Positions 1 through 6,036 of a stretch of 7,839 nt of DNA are shown one piece after another (within the stretch, counting starts at the first letter, position 1; each line of letters begins with the position of its first letter). The stretch spans positions 1 through 7,839 of the forward strand of contig CATLDS010000018.1 of NCBI GenBank assembly GCA_949902685.1, written 5' to 3'. A program made the translations under genes and the position numbers. Under the pieces are notes generated by a model. That model saw only the letters and a program-made list of their open reading frames with translations, did not search any database and was not told the origin of the DNA. This DNA comes from an uncultured Christensenellaceae bacterium (GTDB taxonomy: Bacteria; Bacillota; Clostridia; Christensenellales; UBA1242).

Positions 1-82
1 CACCAAAAACTACTGTACATGTCAGCAAAATAGATAATATTACGATAGTAATTGTCTGCCCTGACAATCGATTTTTGTGCAT
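1..82 (-). CDS. N-terminus of an exported or membrane-anchored protein (partial)
   Basis: This reading frame starts at ATG 82-80 and stays open through 27 codons to the window edge, so only the N-terminus is visible. An AGGGG ribosome binding site at 88-92 sits 5 nt before the ATG. The protein opens MHKNRLSGQT, with three basic residues, and continues into an uninterrupted hydrophobic stretch from about residue 10 to 27 (ITIVILSILLTCTVVFG). That is the layout of a signal peptide or an N-terminal membrane anchor. There is no Lys/Arg or proline in the core, and one Cys at residue 22 is not in an evident lipobox. A sigma-A-type promoter lies just upstream, so the gene probably has its own transcript rather than depending on the Spo0A-C gene 65 bp upstream. 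The function cannot be told from this fragment. Confidence 0.7.
   Translation of the reverse strand, partial: MHKNRLSGQTITIVILSILLTCTVVFG
51..68. repeat. short inverted repeat ATTGTC-N6-GACAAT
   Basis: Six-bp arms at 51-56 and 63-68 use the same GACAAT/ATTGTC half-site as the longer repeat at 95-133. The repeat is inside the 5' coding region of the exported-protein gene. It may be a further half-site pair for the same DNA-binding protein, or it may be chance, because a 6-bp AT-rich match is weak evidence alone. Confidence 0.3.
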
Positions 83-94
83 AATTTCCCCTAA

Positions 95-133
95 TTTGAC
101 AATATTCTAAAAAATGTGATATGAATTGTCAAA
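95..133. repeat. inverted repeat TTTGACAAT-N21-ATTGTCAAA around a promoter
   Basis: Two perfect 9-bp arms, at 95-103 and 125-133, face each other across 21 bp, giving a centre-to-centre distance of 30 bp or about three helical turns. One arm covers the -35 of the minus-strand promoter. The other begins just past its -10, at the expected start of transcription. This placement fits an operator bound by a repressor dimer or two cooperating dimers. A related shorter repeat, ATTGTC-N6-GACAAT, lies at 51-68 within the first codons of the same gene. Confidence 0.5.
104..132 (-). promoter_or_regulatory. sigma-A-type promoter of the exported-protein gene
   Basis: On the minus strand TTGACA (132-127) is followed by a 17-bp spacer and TAGAAT (109-104). 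That is a perfect -35 and a 5/6 match to the -10 at the ideal spacing. Transcription would start near position 97, leaving a short leader that contains the AGGGG ribosome binding site (88-92) before the ATG at 82. The promoter lies between the two arms of an inverted repeat, so it is likely regulated. Confidence 0.7.
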
Positions 134-147
134 CAAAAATGCTTATC

Positions 148-513
148 TTAGATTATGTCTTTCATCACATAATCGCGAACTGTAGAAATAAATTCACAAC
201 ATCTAGGACGTTTATCCTCTGTCCAAAAGTCTGCCAAGCGTTCTTTCAACCTATCGTCCCAAAATTTTTTAATAACGAAACGTATGTCTCGCTCGACCGA
301 ACAACTCTTCCTCTCATACTTTTCTGCTAGTGCCGGATATACTTCGCGTGAAAAAGACTTAACTTTCCTCTCCTCATTAATCAAAATGTCCATGATATCT
401 ATCAAATAATATAGCCCCATGAACTTAGGAGAAATACCGAGTTGTCTCACTCGTTTGTTAATAAAATATCCATTTGATACGATTTTGCTACATCTCTCCA
501 TCTTTAAACACAT
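148..513 (-). CDS. orphan Spo0A C-terminal-domain DNA-binding protein
   Basis: The protein aligns by eye with the effector domain of the sporulation regulator Spo0A. The region LGISPKFMGLYYL opens the domain, like LGVPAHIKGYQYL in Bacillus Spo0A. VYPALAEKYERKS matches LYPDIAKKYNTTA, and VERDIRFVIKKFW matches the recognition helix VERAIRHAIEVAW. The E/R/R residues of the VERxIR motif, which contact DNA in Spo0A, are kept. The C-terminal CEFISTVRDYV matches SEFIAMVADKL. No receiver domain precedes it, so activity would not be controlled by the Spo0A phosphorelay. The start is uncertain. The frame is open from an ATG at 558, but that start has no ribosome binding site, adds a hydrophobic MKWFFMAIFLCWW leader, and sits at the predicted transcription start. 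ATG 513 follows a weak GGTG motif, and ATG 501 is also possible. The gene follows tex by 76-121 bp and has a candidate promoter of its own. Confidence 0.82.
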   Translation of the reverse strand: MCLKMERCSKIVSNGYFINKRVRQLGISPKFMGLYYLIDIMDILINEERKVKSFSREVYPALAEKYERKSCSVERDIRFVIKKFWDDRLKERLADFWTEDKRPRCCEFISTVRDYVMKDII

Positions 514-567
514 ATATCGCCACCAACATAAAAATATCGCCATGAAAAACCATTTCATGACGATTTT

Positions 568-596
568 AAACTATCATATCAAAATGTATAAGTCAA
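568..596 (-). promoter_or_regulatory. candidate promoter of the Spo0A-C gene
   Basis: TTGACT (596-591) is followed by 17 bp and TAGTTT (573-568), a good -35 with a weak 3/6 -10. Transcription would start near 561, only a few bases before the ATG at 558, which argues for the internal starts at 513 or 501. No convincing intrinsic terminator is seen between tex and this gene, so read-through from tex is also possible. Confidence 0.4.
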
Positions 597-634
597 TACT
601 TTTGTACAATAAATTTTAATTTTTACAAAACTTT

Positions 635-2788
635 TTATTCAATGCCTTTCATTGTCAGTGAAATACGTTTTTTCTGCAAGTCTACAGACATTATTTTCAC
701 TTTAACACGCTCTCCCACTTTCAAAACATCACTAGGATGAGAGATGAAACTATTACTAATTTGAGAGATGTGAACCAAACCATCCTGGTGCACGCCAATA
801 TCCACAAAGGCACCGAAGTCGATAACATTACGTACAGTACCGTCTAATACCATGTCAGGCTTCAAATCTTCCATTGACAGAATATCACTTCTTAACTCTG
901 GAAGAGGCATATCTTCACGAACATCACGACCCGGCTTTAATAATTCTTTGACTATATCGTTGAGAGTAGGCACACCTACACCGATGGCTTCTGCTACACT
1001 ATTCTCACCTTTCTTCTCTATTAGGTTAGGGAGCATGCTTAATTCACCCGCCTTAATGTGCTCGTCAGTGAGATTAAATAGTGCTAATAATTTCTTAACC
1101 GCATCATAACTCTCTGGGTGAACTGCTGTATTATCTAGAATATTTTCACCATCAGTAATGCGTAAGAAACCTGCACACTGTTCATATGCTTTAGGACCCA
1201 TCTTCTTCACGTTCAAAAGTTCATTTCTATTAGATATATGTTTCACTTGTGAACGATAATCTACTATATTCTCGGCTAGAGAACCTGAAATACCTGATAC
1301 ATAACTTAACAAACTAACCGAAGCAGTATTTAGGTCTACACCTACACTATTAACACAGTCCTCTACTGTATTACCTAATACTTCGTTAAGTCTATTCTGT
1401 GGCATATCGTGCTGATATTGACCTACACCAATAGATTTCACATCTATTTTGATAAGTTCTGCGAGTGGGTCTTGAAGTCTACGTGCAATAGACACTGCAC
1501 TACGTAGATTGACATCGTAGTCTGGGAATTCTTTTGCTGCGAGTTTAGAGGCACTATATACAGAAGCACCAGCCTCATTCACCATAGCATAACTAACCTT
1601 CCTACCGCAAGTCTTAATTAAATCCGCTACCAATATTTCACTTTCTTTACTTGCAGTACCATTACCTACAGCGATTATGTCAACTTTGTTCTTAAGTATC
1701 ATATCTGTAAGTTTCTTCTTCGCCTCTTCTACTCTATTCTGTGGTGGAGTAGGATGTACTACTGCCGTATCTAAAACATCACCCTTGATATCAATGACAG
1801 CAATCTTACAACCATTATAATACCCCGGGTCATAACCCATGATAACGTTATTTTTCAATGGGGCTTGTAATAGAAGCGGTTTTAAATTCACCTCGAACAT
1901 CTTAATGGCCTGCTCGTTCGCTCTATCGGTGAGAGCAGTACGACATTCACGCTCTAGTGAAGGGAACAGCAATCTATCATAACTGTCTAAAATTGTATCG
2001 TTCATTATTTGATTGGTGTACTCGTTGTCTTTTAGGTAAACTTTCTCAATCTCTGTAATGGTGAGTTTAGGATTAATCTCAATTGAAACTTTGAGACATT
2101 TCTCCTTCTCTCCACGGTTAAGCGCTAATATTCTGTGACTAGGGATCTTCGCAACTTCTCCTTTGAAGTCCTTATAATTCTCATAAGTTTTGTTTTCATC
2201 TGCTTCTTCGTCCCAAGTAGATAGAATATTCGCTTTCTTCGCTATTACTTCACGTAATGTTTTACGTAGATTAGCATCATCGCTGATACGTTCTGCAATT
2301 ATGTCCATTGCACCCGCGATAGCTTCTTTCTCGTTCTTAACGCCTTTCTCTTCATCAATATATGTCTTAGCAACATTCTCTACTGGCTCTTTAATATCTT
2401 GTGCCATAATCACGTCTGCTAATGGCTCAAGACCTTTGGCAATAGCGACTGTAGCACGTGTCTTACGTTTAGGTTTGTACGGACGATAAATATCCTCTAC
2501 CTCGGTAAGAGTAAGGGCTTCCTCGAGTGCTTTCGCTATCTCGTCAGTCCATTTCTCCTGCTCACGTATTACTTTCTCTACCTTCTCTTTCTCTTTATTC
2601 AAATTTCTTAAATAATTAAGTCTATCAGCGAAATCTCTAAGTACTTGGTCATCACACGCACCGTGCATCTCTTTACGATAACGGGCGATGAATGGAATAG
2701 TATTACCCTCATCTATGAGATTAATAATATTCTCTGCATATGCCTCTTTTAAGTTAAACTCGTATGCTAATTGTTTCTGTAATTCCAT
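635..2788 (-). CDS. tex: Tex family RNA-binding transcription accessory protein
   Basis: This is a full-length Tex (717 residues; the family is usually 700-780), a cytoplasmic nucleic-acid-binding protein related to eukaryotic Spt6 and linked to transcription and expression control. The N-terminal helical region contains the family blocks IPFIARYRKE (31-40) and LTEVEDIYRPYKPKRKTRATVA (about 94-115). A YqgF-like RNase H fold begins at NNVIMGYDPG (313-322) and includes the conserved NEAGASVYSASKLAAKEFP block (404-422). The segment GVGQYQHD (454-461) leads into helix-hairpin-helix repeats (about 470-545, including VSGISGSLAENIV and VKKMGPKAYEQ). A C-terminal S1 RNA-binding domain runs from about 641 to 714 (GTVRNVIDFGAFVDIG, DGLVHISQIS). 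The ATG at 2788 follows an AAAGGA ribosome binding site at about 2795-2800. The gene has its own promoter. No frameshift or truncation is seen. Confidence 0.97.
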   Translation of the reverse strand: MELQKQLAYEFNLKEAYAENIINLIDEGNTIPFIARYRKEMHGACDDQVLRDFADRLNYLRNLNKEKEKVEKVIREQEKWTDEIAKALEEALTLTEVEDIYRPYKPKRKTRATVAIAKGLEPLADVIMAQDIKEPVENVAKTYIDEEKGVKNEKEAIAGAMDIIAERISDDANLRKTLREVIAKKANILSTWDEEADENKTYENYKDFKGEVAKIPSHRILALNRGEKEKCLKVSIEINPKLTITEIEKVYLKDNEYTNQIMNDTILDSYDRLLFPSLERECRTALTDRANEQAIKMFEVNLKPLLLQAPLKNNVIMGYDPGYYNGCKIAVIDIKGDVLDTAVVHPTPPQNRVEEAKKKLTDMILKNKVDIIAVGNGTASKESEILVADLIKTCGRKVSYAMVNEAGASVYSASKLAAKEFPDYDVNLRSAVSIARRLQDPLAELIKIDVKSIGVGQYQHDMPQNRLNEVLGNTVEDCVNSVGVDLNTASVSLLSYVSGISGSLAENIVDYRSQVKHISNRNELLNVKKMGPKAYEQCAGFLRITDGENILDNTAVHPESYDAVKKLLALFNLTDEHIKAGELSMLPNLIEKKGENSVAEAIGVGVPTLNDIVKELLKPGRDVREDMPLPELRSDILSMEDLKPDMVLDGTVRNVIDFGAFVDIGVHQDGLVHISQISNSFISHPSDVLKVGERVKVKIMSVDLQKKRISLTMKGIE

Positions 2789-2814
2789 ATTTCTTCCTTT
2801 TAGTTACAATATTA

Positions 2815-2837
2815 GAATTTATTGTTATTATAAATTC
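2815..2837. repeat. inverted repeat in the tex leader
   Basis: Perfect 8-bp arms GAATTTAT (2815-2822) and ATAAATTC (2830-2837) flank a 7-nt loop, starting right at the predicted tex transcription start. It could be a 5' stabilising hairpin or an operator. The arms are almost all A/T, so chance is also plausible. Confidence 0.3.
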
Positions 2838-2844
2838 AATGAAG

Positions 2845-2873
2845 ATTATACCAAAGAAAAATATTTTTGACAA
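2845..2873 (-). promoter_or_regulatory. sigma-A promoter of tex
   Basis: TTGTCA (2873-2868, 5/6) is followed by a 17-bp spacer and a perfect TATAAT (2850-2845). Transcription would start near 2838, leaving a leader of about 50 nt before the tex ATG. The promoter is divergent from the plus-strand promoter at 2927-2956. Confidence 0.8.
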
Positions 2874-2926
2874 ATAAATGACCAGAATTAGATAAAAACG
2901 ATTTTTAATTAGTTTAAAAAAACCTA

Positions 2927-2956
2927 TTGACATACACCCCCCCCTTGTGCTATAAT
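2927..2956 (+). promoter_or_regulatory. sigma-A promoter with a C8 tract in its spacer
   Basis: TTGACA (2927-2932) and TATAAT (2951-2956) are both perfect hexamers, separated by 18 bp, and a TGC just before the -10 makes it an extended -10 promoter. Eight C occupy 2937-2944 within the spacer. Gain or loss of a C would change the spacing to 19 or to the optimal 17, and so should change promoter strength. Transcription would start near 2963 and serve the gene at 2983. Confidence 0.85.
2937..2944 (+). repeat. C8 homopolymer, candidate phase-variation tract
   Basis: This is a run of eight C in intergenic DNA that is otherwise strongly A/T. It lies wholly between the -35 and -10 elements, where slipped-strand length changes would alter promoter spacing. 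It is one of two long C/G runs in the window. Confidence 0.75.
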
Positions 2957-2982
2957 TCAAATGAATAAGTGAGGTAAGAATT

Positions 2983-3600
2983 ATGATGATACTTAACGGG
3001 GATATATTGACAGAATTGATTGAAAAAGGAGAGGTGTCCATATACCACAATAAAGAAGAGATTACAAACAATAAAAACCTTAATCTTCCATTAAATTCAA
3101 ATTTCTATTCTATCAGCCTACAGTGCGGAGTAAAATTGGCTAGCATGCAGACTTATAATCCACTTGTAGTGCTCTGCATACACAATAAGGATAAAAAAAT
3201 ACCTACAGATGTCTATACAATCCAATTCAAAAGTAATAATTTCATAGGTGTATTTGATTTACTACCAATGTTAAATGACGATTTTAACACGAATATTACT
3301 CCACTAGTTAAACTAAGAATGATATACGAACTCATGATGACGGGAGACATACGTATACCGACAGGCAAAAATAATCCATATTATACTCAAAATACTTTGT
3401 GGTATGAAAAGCGACCTAATCTAGAAAGTTATTATCGTATCGGTGAATACGTTGATAATCCTCACAAAGTAACTAAACAAGATATGGAAATTAAAACATT
3501 AGAACAATTAATCAAAAAAATACACGAGCGCTATGTAGAAGAATGTGAATGGAGAACTGGTAAAATATTGTACAGCGATACAGAATTCAAGCCAATATAA
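2983..3600 (+). CDS. hypothetical protein under a possibly phase-variable promoter
   Basis: I do not recognise this 205-residue protein. It has no signal peptide or membrane segment and should be a soluble cytoplasmic protein. The opening MMILNGDILTELIEKGEVSI resembles the N-terminus of the dCTP deaminase/dUTPase family (typically MILsDxDIxxxIexGxIxI), and LNSNFYSISLQCG could correspond to that family's PxSYDLxLG motif. I do not see the family's catalytic segments, so this is only a hint of a shared beta-fold. The C-terminal part (about 160-205) is charged and probably helical. The start is supported by GAGGT at 2971-2975, 7 nt before ATG 2983; an ATG follows directly at 2986. It is the only plus-strand gene here, a single-gene transcript that ends at the hairpin at 3600-3627. 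It faces the glycan operon convergently. Confidence 0.85.
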   Translation: MMILNGDILTELIEKGEVSIYHNKEEITNNKNLNLPLNSNFYSISLQCGVKLASMQTYNPLVVLCIHNKDKKIPTDVYTIQFKSNNFIGVFDLLPMLNDDFNTNITPLVKLRMIYELMMTGDIRIPTGKNNPYYTQNTLWYEKRPNLESYYRIGEYVDNPHKVTKQDMEIKTLEQLIKKIHERYVEECEWRTGKILYSDTEFKPI

Positions 3601-3627
3601 AAAATCCCACAAATATGTGGGATTTTT
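3600..3627. terminator. bidirectional intrinsic terminator between convergent genes
   Basis: AAAAATCCCACA (3600-3611) and TGTGGGATTTTT (3616-3627) form a perfect 12-bp stem with a 4-nt loop. The arms supply a T run in both directions, with further T at 3629-3633 on the plus strand. It begins at the last base of the plus-strand gene's stop codon and ends 4 nt before the stop of the nucleotidyltransferase gene, so it can serve both transcripts. Confidence 0.92.
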
Positions 3628-3631
3628 ATTT

Positions 3632-4327
3632 TTACTCGGGTTTAATTAACGAATTTAGTTCCTCTATAGTGTTAAAAGAAAATACTTTGTAAGAATTGAG
3701 TACTAGTAATGAAGTTTTTATATCAGTCTCGTTAAAAACATCCAAAAATTCCATTTCATTGCCGTGCTTATGCAAATATTTTCCTTGTTTATCTGTAATT
3801 TTTGCTCTAAATTTCCTTAAATTATACAATAATTCATTTGCATTGCAATAAAACACACTTAAATCATGATATCCCGATGTAATATCTTCATTAAATTTAG
3901 AGAACTTAATTTCAACTCCTTCATTTCCATTAGGGATAATCTGGACATAAGGATTTTCTTCGTACACTGTAGGAATAATCGTATTTCCTTTGTATTCATT
4001 AACTAATCTTTCGAATATTGCAGGCTGTTGTAATGAGTCTCCCCACATAACGAAACAAGTATCACCGTCTTTTATATCCAACCTTTCTAATGCTTGCCAA
4101 ACAGCATCTCCGCTACCCTTACCAGAATCTAGAACAATCTTATCAGCATAATCAAAGAAATGTTGATTTTCCTTAGAGCAAACTACATAAATATTGTCGC
4201 AATACGGACTCATGGCTCTAATATTTTTACTTAGTAGAGTTTCACCACCTATGTCGACTAATGCTTTTGGCAAATCTGTTTTAAATCTTGATTGTCTACC
4301 TGCACAAATAATTAAACTATAAATCAT
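3632..4327 (-). CDS. GlmU/RmlA-like sugar-phosphate nucleotidyltransferase
   Basis: This 231-residue single-domain protein has the NTP-transferase fold that joins a sugar 1-phosphate (or similar phosphate) to a nucleotide. The N-terminal nucleotide-binding signature is clear: ICAGRQSRF (7-15) followed by LPKALVDIGGETLL (19-32), with the expected Arg14, Pro20 and Lys21. GKGSGDAVWQAL (69-80) matches the GTGHAVLQA motif of GlmU. VMWGDS (93-98) carries the metal-binding GD. NEMEFLDVFN (190-199) resembles the NAQGEYYLTD region of GlmU. It lacks the left-handed beta-helix acetyltransferase domain of true GlmU, so it is a nucleotidyltransferase only. It is the last gene of the operon. Its ATG overlaps the HAD stop codon by one base (TAATG), with an AGGAGA ribosome binding site near 4334-4339. 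It probably activates the product of the HAD enzyme. The substrate and base specificity cannot be read from sequence. Confidence 0.88.
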   Translation of the reverse strand: MIYSLIICAGRQSRFKTDLPKALVDIGGETLLSKNIRAMSPYCDNIYVVCSKENQHFFDYADKIVLDSGKGSGDAVWQALERLDIKDGDTCFVMWGDSLQQPAIFERLVNEYKGNTIIPTVYEENPYVQIIPNGNEGVEIKFSKFNEDITSGYHDLSVFYCNANELLYNLRKFRAKITDKQGKYLHKHGNEMEFLDVFNETDIKTSLLVLNSYKVFSFNTIEELNSLIKPE

Positions 4328-5082
4328 TATTTATCTCCTAACAAAAGTTTCAATACAATATTAGTATCCACGACATCATTCACTTGTACTGCCGAGGTGC
4401 ATCTTTTATAAATAGCGGAATCATTGCCATTCTCTAATTCATCACCGATGTATAGTGTTCTTAATTTGTCATATTTACAATAATCATACACCACTTCTTT
4501 AGTATTATTTGCATGCAAAATATCAACAGTGGTTTTACCCGTCATGCTTGCTTTAAACTGACCTTTGTATTTAAAATTCACTAAATCGACTAATAGTTTT
4601 CTCTCAAGATTAGATAGTGGTTTAAATTTATAGTTAACAGCAGGATTACCTACCACTTGCGCCTGCAAACCATATTGATTAGATAACTGATTAATAACCG
4701 TATCTGCGCTCTTAGTAAGGACGAGAGATTTAATAACTTCTGTAGCTTTATTATGTTTAAATAATGTAGTGTTAGCATCCGCCCAAATATCTACATTCCA
4801 ATTCTTAAGAGATTCTCCATAATGTGAAGATAATTTCTTATAAATACTAGAATACGAATTGCCACTAATGATAACCGCTTTTTTTGCTAAACTATCATTA
4901 ATAATCTTCGTATTTTGAATAGAGTATTCAATTAACCTTTTATCAAAGCTCCTAGACCATATTGTATCGTCAAAATCAAATAATACTTTATCATAATTGC
5001 TCAAATCATTTACACCAAAGTAAACTTGTAAAATTGACTTCGCATATTTGATGCCGTCATGCTTACCTTTAGAATTTCCCAT
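4327..5082 (-). CDS. phosphomannomutase-like HAD (IIB) enzyme
   Basis: This 251-residue cytoplasmic HAD-superfamily protein has all four motifs: nucleophile DFDDT (Asp36, Asp38), VIISGNS (70-76, Ser74), Lys195 in ANNTKEV, and GDELENGND (213-221). The last motif closely resembles GDKTxPGGND of eukaryotic-type phosphomannomutases. WADANTTLFKHN (100-111) and GKTTVDIL (182-189) resemble that family's FAENGLVAYKDG and GGQISFDVF. A sugar-phosphate mutase or phosphatase role is therefore likely, feeding a hexose 1-phosphate to the adjacent nucleotidyltransferase. It begins 18 bp after the CofD-like stop, in the same reading frame, and is separated from that gene only by one TAG and six sense codons. 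The ATG at 5082 has no clear ribosome binding site, unlike its operon partners. Translation therefore probably depends on ribosomes finishing the CofD-like gene. It overlaps the next gene by one base. Confidence 0.85.
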   Translation of the reverse strand: MGNSKGKHDGIKYAKSILQVYFGVNDLSNYDKVLFDFDDTIWSRSFDKRLIEYSIQNTKIINDSLAKKAVIISGNSYSSIYKKLSSHYGESLKNWNVDIWADANTTLFKHNKATEVIKSLVLTKSADTVINQLSNQYGLQAQVVGNPAVNYKFKPLSNLERKLLVDLVNFKYKGQFKASMTGKTTVDILHANNTKEVVYDYCKYDKLRTLYIGDELENGNDSAIYKRCTSAVQVNDVVDTNIVLKLLLGDK

Positions 5083-5100
5083 AGATTTTTCAACAAAATT

Positions 5101-6036
5101 CTACTTATCATTGGTCATCTTCATAGATTGTCTAGCATCTTTATTGATCAAAATATCGAACTGGCTCAAATCCAATCCTGTCTCAGCCATAAAATCTATT
5201 AATTCCAAGTTCGACACACCGAAGGAATCTCCGTCTTCTTCATTGTTCAATGCCCAAATCTTCTTAGCTTTCGACTGATTGATAAATTTATAAAAATCTA
5301 AATATTCAATAGTAGGCTGAATTGAACTCCAGAATGTACCCGTAGAGATAATAATCAAATCTGCATCCATAACGAGATTTATAGCACGCTCGTTAAGCCC
5401 ATTGTGCGTTCTAACATCATATAATGTTTTAATAATTTTGTCATTTTTATTATTCCAAAAGACAGTTTCGCCCTCATCTTGAATAACGTGACCAGACTCA
5501 GTTTGCGCCTTGATAAACAGATTATCAAAAGAATTTAGAACGACAAAATCATCAATCCCAAGTTTGTCACAAAAATGCTTATTGGTTAATTCATAGCCTA
5601 TCTCTTCGTACATTTGTGAATAAACTATATTAGAAACGCTGAAATCCTTAAATTCATAGTTTGACACTGTTTCATGTTTGAAAAAGTTTTTAACATACTT
5701 ATTATACTCTGTCAACTTCCATTTTTTTAGAAGTTTTAAGACCTGTTTTAACTCACGACCTTTTTCAAAATTAAATCTACCATTATAGAATTCCAACAAG
5801 TTAACATTTAGCGAGTCCCCCCCCCCTGCATTTATTGACTCATACATACGAGAGTGGTTTTTTCTAATATCAGATACTCCCAAGGTATTCGTAATTGCTC
5901 TACATATACCAGTAGATTTGCCATTATCATAAGCATTAACGATTACCTTTATATCTAAACCTGAACTGATATATTTGGTCAAGCCTTTAATCAAAGTATC
6001 GTTACCCGATCCTCCTGAAATTATTACAACTTTCAT
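5101..6036 (-). CDS. CofD/YvcK-like (2-phospho-L-lactate transferase family) protein with a G10 tract
   Basis: This 311-residue soluble protein belongs to the CofD/YvcK fold group. IISGGSGNDTLIKGLTKY (5-22) matches the family's GGGTGLxxLLxGLK loop. NAYDNGKSTG (34-43) and SDIRKN (55-60) match the DDGGSSG and GDIR blocks of YvcK. DLIIISTGTFWSSIQP (226-241) matches the DAIVIGPGSLYTSILP block. CofD transfers phospholactate from a guanylyl-activated donor to the F420 precursor, whereas YvcK is a gluconeogenesis and cell-shape factor of unclear chemistry. Here DDGGSSG and GDIR are altered, so the substrate is probably different. Codons 71-74 (GGG GGG GGG G) form a ten-G run; losing one G gives a stop at codon 76, and gaining one gives a stop at about codon 79. 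The ATG overlaps the glycosyltransferase stop (ATGA), with GGAGG at 6047-6051. The gene is intact in this copy (phase ON). Confidence 0.85.
   Translation of the reverse strand: MKVVIISGGSGNDTLIKGLTKYISSGLDIKVIVNAYDNGKSTGICRAITNTLGVSDIRKNHSRMYESINAGGGDSLNVNLLEFYNGRFNFEKGRELKQVLKLLKKWKLTEYNKYVKNFFKHETVSNYEFKDFSVSNIVYSQMYEEIGYELTNKHFCDKLGIDDFVVLNSFDNLFIKAQTESGHVIQDEGETVFWNNKNDKIIKTLYDVRTHNGLNERAINLVMDADLIIISTGTFWSSIQPTIEYLDFYKFINQSKAKKIWALNNEEDGDSFGVSNLELIDFMAETGLDLSQFDILINKDARQSMKMTNDK
5817..5826 (-). repeat. G10 homopolymer in coding sequence, candidate phase-variation switch
   Basis: Ten consecutive G on the coding strand span codons 71-74 of the CofD-like gene. With G9 the frame reads ACT CGC TAA directly after the run. 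With G11 it reads GGA CTC GCT AAA TGT TAA. Either single-base change therefore truncates the 311-residue protein at roughly 75-79 residues. The rest of the gene is AT-rich. Confidence 0.85.

Noticed and set aside
96..330. Plus-strand TTGACA (96-101) with TATGAA (120-125) and a 69-codon frame at 121-330
   Set aside because: The frame starts inside the supposed -10, has no ribosome binding site, and is antisense to the Spo0A-C gene. The TTGACA is one arm of the inverted repeat.
514..558. Upstream ATG 558 as the start of the Spo0A-C protein
   Set aside because: It has no ribosome binding site, lies at the predicted transcription start, and adds a hydrophobic leader not expected in a DNA-binding domain. 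It is kept only as an alternative.
598..640. Possible terminator hairpin after tex (TTTTGTA / TACAAAA)
   Set aside because: The stem is 7 bp with a single G-C pair and a loop of 17 nt, too weak for an intrinsic terminator.
852..2489. Plus-strand frames inside tex (852-1109 and 2190-2489)
   Set aside because: They are antisense to a full-length, well-conserved gene and show no recognisable protein features or ribosome binding sites.
2754..3071. 105-codon minus-strand frame across the tex upstream region
   Set aside because: It runs through both divergent promoters and the start of the plus-strand gene and has no ribosome binding site. It is a chance frame.
5210..5216. Second TGTCGAA core (minus strand)
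   Set aside because: It encodes part of the conserved GVSNLELI segment of the CofD-like protein, far from any promoter. A chance match is expected at this frequency.
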